A stretch of DNA of 64,000 nt from JAPPFW01 sp965200835 (GTDB lineage: Bacteria > Actinomycetota > Acidimicrobiia > Spongiisociales > Spongiisociaceae): assembly GCA_965200835.1 (NCBI GenBank), contig OZ241390.1, positions 1,364,001 through 1,428,000 on the forward strand, read 5' to 3'. Below are positions 61,738 through 64,000 of this stretch, piece after piece. Both the position numbers and the translations under genes were made by a program. The notes under the pieces were generated by a model that was not told the origin of the DNA, made no database searches, and was given only the letters and a program-made list of their open reading frames with translations. Within the stretch, counting starts at the first letter, position 1. Every line of letters begins with the position of its first letter.

Positions 61738-63575
61738 CCACGCAGACCCGAACGGGGAACGAGGCTGATCGGACGCAGGTCAAGGCCTGGCAGACCATCA
61801 GGCGCGGCTCAGCCCTGTCCCCCGAGCTTCGGCCCGGTCTGATCATCACGCTCATTCTGGCCGTCGGCGCTACGGCCGGTCGGGTGATCATCCCGATAGC
61901 CATCCAGCAAGTACTCGACGGGGGCCTCACCGAGGCAGGAGTGGAGATGGGCTTCGTCGGCCGGATGATGGTCCTGGCCCTGCTGGCAGTGGCGATCACC
62001 GCCATCGCCACCGGCTTCATGCATCTGCGCCTGGCGATAGTTACCGAGTCGGCTCTAGCAGGAATCCGCACGAGAGCATTCCGCCATATCCACGATCTGT
62101 CGATGCTGCATCAGGCCTCCGAGCAGCGGGGCGTCCTAGTGGCCCGGGTGACCTCCGATGTCGATCAGGTGAGCCGGTTCATGATGTGGGCCGGTCCGAT
62201 GATCATCGTCAACGGCGGGCAGGCTCTGATGGCCATGGTGGTGATGGGAATCTATTCCTGGAAGCTGTTCCTGGCCGTGCTGGCGGGGTTGCCCCTGATA
62301 CTGGGGGCGATTCGCTTCTTCCAGAGGAGATTGGTCGATGCCTATCTGGTGGTGAGGGAGAAGGTGGGCCAGATGCTGGGCACGCTGGCCGAAGTCGTGG
62401 TCGGTGCACCGGTGATCCGGGCCTACGGCATCGAGGATCGGATGCGGACCAACCTGGACCGGGTCATCGAAGGCCACCGTACGGCGGCGTCCCGGGCCGG
62501 TGGGATCACCTCGAGTTTCTCCGGCGTGAGCGAGCTGCTGACCTCGTTCATCACCGCGGCCGTGCTGGTGACCGGAGCCGTCATGATCGCCGGCGAGGAC
62601 GTCTCGGTCGGCACCGTCGTGGCGTACCTCTTCCTGATCCAGCTGTTCGTCTTGCCGATCCAACTGTTCGGGGAGGCGATTAACGAGGCTCAGACCGCCG
62701 TGGCCGGCTGGCGACGGGTGCTCGATGTGCTCGACACCCCTCCGGATGTGGCCGATCCGGGCGAGGACGGCAAGGATCTTCCGGAGGGCTCGTTCGGCAT
62801 CCGCTTCGAGGACGTTTCCTTCCGATATCCCCTGCCCGGCGAGCGGGCCAGCCAGGCCACCGGCACCAAGGCGCTCGATAGGGTCACTGTGGATATAGCT
62901 GCGGACTGGCATGTGGCAGTAGTGGGTGAAACCGGTTCGGGGAAGACCACTTTTGCCAAGTTGGCCACCCGCCTCATGGATCCCACCAGCGGCCGGGCGA
63001 TGCTCGGTGATCTGGACGTGTCGGGGATCCGGTTCGCCTCACTGCGGGATCGGGTGGTGATGGTTCCCCAGGAAGGGACCCTGTTCCGGGGATCCATTCT
63101 CGAGAACGTAAGCATGGGGAAACCGGGCGCCACCGCCCAAGAGGTCGAGGGAGTATTCGTAACTCTTGGCCTGCAGAACTGGCTCGCTGAGCTAGGACAG
63201 GGGTTGGACACCCAGGTGGGCGAACGGGGCTCCTCGCTGTCGGTCGGTGAGCGCCAGCTGGTGACCCTGGCCCGGGCCGCTATCGCCGATCCCGACCTGC
63301 TGGTGCTGGACGAGGCGACCTCAGCAGTGGATCCGGCGACGGAGGTCCGCATTTCACGCGCCCTCGATCAGCTGACCGCAGGACGTACGGTGGTGACCAT
63401 CGCCCATCGGCTGTCCACCGCCGAGCGGGCCGATCGGGTGCTGGTGTTCGAGTCGGGAAGGATCGTCCAGGACGGTCGCCACCGGCAGCTGATCGCCGAA
63501 GGAGGTGTCTACGGCCGGCTGCACGAGGCCTGGGTGAGAGGAAGCACCCAGCGAACCGCGATAGGTAGCTCGTAA
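61734..63575 (+). CDS. ABC exporter half-transporter, subunit 2
   Basis: A 613-residue partner. Walker A GETGSGKTTFAKLATRL near residue 398 and Walker B LLVLDEATSAVDPATEV near 523 are normal, as is the switch His (TIAHRLSTAERAD), but the signature is SLSVGERQLVTLARA instead of LSGGQ. Paired with subunit 1, one ATP site is fully consensus and the other degenerate, as in TmrAB/BmrCD-type exporters. GTG start overlaps the preceding stop. Confidence 0.93.
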   Translation: MTTQTRTGNEADRTQVKAWQTIRRGSALSPELRPGLIITLILAVGATAGRVIIPIAIQQVLDGGLTEAGVEMGFVGRMMVLALLAVAITAIATGFMHLRLAIVTESALAGIRTRAFRHIHDLSMLHQASEQRGVLVARVTSDVDQVSRFMMWAGPMIIVNGGQALMAMVVMGIYSWKLFLAVLAGLPLILGAIRFFQRRLVDAYLVVREKVGQMLGTLAEVVVGAPVIRAYGIEDRMRTNLDRVIEGHRTAASRAGGITSSFSGVSELLTSFITAAVLVTGAVMIAGEDVSVGTVVAYLFLIQLFVLPIQLFGEAINEAQTAVAGWRRVLDVLDTPPDVADPGEDGKDLPEGSFGIRFEDVSFRYPLPGERASQATGTKALDRVTVDIAADWHVAVVGETGSGKTTFAKLATRLMDPTSGRAMLGDLDVSGIRFASLRDRVVMVPQEGTLFRGSILENVSMGKPGATAQEVEGVFVTLGLQNWLAELGQGLDTQVGERGSSLSVGERQLVTLARAAIADPDLLVLDEATSAVDPATEVRISRALDQLTAGRTVVTIAHRLSTAERADRVLVFESGRIVQDGRHRQLIAEGGVYGRLHEAWVRGSTQRTAIGSS

Positions 63576-63582
63576 CCCAGTA

Positions 63583-63599
63583 CCGATCGGGCGGATCGG
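63583..63599. terminator. short hairpin between convergent genes
   Basis: CCGATC-GGGCG-GATCGG, six base pairs with a five-base loop, between the ABC exporter stop (63575) and the convergent permease stop (63616). It has no T-run. A direct repeat GCCGATCAGTC follows at 63600-63620, so chance is possible. Confidence 0.3.
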
Positions 63600-63615
63600 G
63601 CCGATCAGTCGCCGA

Positions 63616-64000
63616 TCAGTCGGTGCCGGCCAGCCGGAGACGAATCTGATCGAAGGTGACCGCGCCTACCAGCAGAACGCCCTGAGCGACTTCGATCCAG
63701 AACGAGTCCACGTTCAGCTGGATGAGGCCGTTCTGCAGCACCCCGACCACGAATACCGCCAGCACCGTGCCCACGATGGTGCCCCGCCCACCCGACAGGC
63801 TGGCGCCGCCCAGGATCACGGCGGTCAGCACCGCCAGCTCGAATCCCACCCCGGCCTGGGTCGAAGCCCCACCTATCTGTGACAGCCGGATCAGGCCGGC
63901 CAGCGCCACCGCCAGGGCGGAGAGCATGAAGCCTATGAAGATCAGCAGTCGGACCCTGATCCCCGCCAGGCGGGCCGCCTCCGGGCTGGCGCCGATGGCA
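63616..64000 (-). CDS. sugar-type ABC permease (RbsC/BPD_transp_2 family), N-terminus outside window
   Basis: Only the C-terminal 128 codons are visible; the frame is open to the right edge at 63999 (AIGASPEAARLAGIRVRLL) so the gene starts beyond the window. The sequence has the EAARLAGI loop that contacts the ATPase, followed by hydrophobic helices (GFELAVLTAVILGGASLSGG, GTIVGTVLAVFVVGVLQNGL), ending in AVTFDQIRLRLAGTD. This is the usual C-terminus of ribose/galactose/simple-sugar importer permeases. Substrate unknown. Confidence 0.9.
   Translation of the reverse strand, partial: AIGASPEAARLAGIRVRLLIFIGFMLSALAVALAGLIRLSQIGGASTQAGVGFELAVLTAVILGGASLSGGRGTIVGTVLAVFVVGVLQNGLIQLNVDSFWIEVAQGVLLVGAVTFDQIRLRLAGTD

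Overview
The window looks like the chromosome of a G+C-rich actinobacterium, most likely Acidimicrobiia or a close relative. The pointers are a dCTP deaminase of the mycobacterial (deaminase/dUTPase) type, a 29-residue bS22-type ribosomal protein, LytR-CpsA-Psr and LiaF envelope proteins, SLH-like and cell-wall-binding surface proteins, and a run of actinobacterial DUF families (DUF6159, DUF2277, DUF5671). TGA, TAA and TAG are all used as stops. The placement is inferred from protein families only.

Layout. 1-1.2 kb: ImmA/IrrE peptidase (cut by the left edge) with a frameshifted PIN-like toxin. 1.3-4.6 kb: TGS GTPase, metallo-beta-lactamase fold hydrolase, class-III aminotransferase. 4.7-8.7 kb: a translationally coupled pair, a PHP-domain/SMC-like ATPase (TrlF type) and an AlbA_2 (Schlafen-like) protein, which is a defence-island candidate. 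8.7-11.6 kb: dcd, tRNA-Gly(CCC), a CDF metal exporter overlapping thrB, bS22. 11.7-14.7 kb: copper ATPase, HMA chaperone and a tiny zinc-finger protein. 14.8-27.8 kb: M3 peptidase, SLH-like surface proteins, inositol monophosphatase, Lnt, LiaF, LCP and a glutamine amidotransferase. 27.9-30.3 kb: a broken SLH metalloprotease. 30.6-41.3 kb: PhyH dioxygenase, purB, oxidoreductases, a tandem pair of putative small RNAs, an NYN RNase-like protein, thiD, two related esterases (one broken) and a KBL-type acyltransferase. 41.5-44.4 kb: a crippled AbrB/PIN toxin-antitoxin pair, fdhD, a MoaB/Mog-type protein and surE. 44.5-46.8 kb: an A+T-richer two-gene locus of unknown function with several frameshifts. 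47-64 kb: ABC-2 exporter, dienelactone hydrolase, twin DUF6159 proteins, membrane proteins, nitroreductase, DUF885 peptidase, a predicted selenoprotein peroxiredoxin, M20 hydrolase, a heterodimeric ABC exporter and the end of a sugar-type permease gene.

The most notable points are four. (1) At 57865-58347 a thiol-peroxidase-like gene has TGA exactly where the peroxidatic cysteine should be, followed by a SECIS-like hairpin. fdhD in the same window fits an organism that makes formate dehydrogenase, a common selenoenzyme. (2) At 35095-35340 two tandem minus-strand units each carry a promoter, a conserved hairpin that can refold, and a terminator-like hairpin. (3) The PHP-ATPase/AlbA_2 pair is a candidate defence system. 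(4) Frameshifts, nonsense codons and an internal deletion hit at least eight loci, nearly all accessory genes, while essential genes are intact. This suggests either genuine decay of accessory functions or residual assembly indels; several lesions are one-base changes in runs of two to four identical bases.
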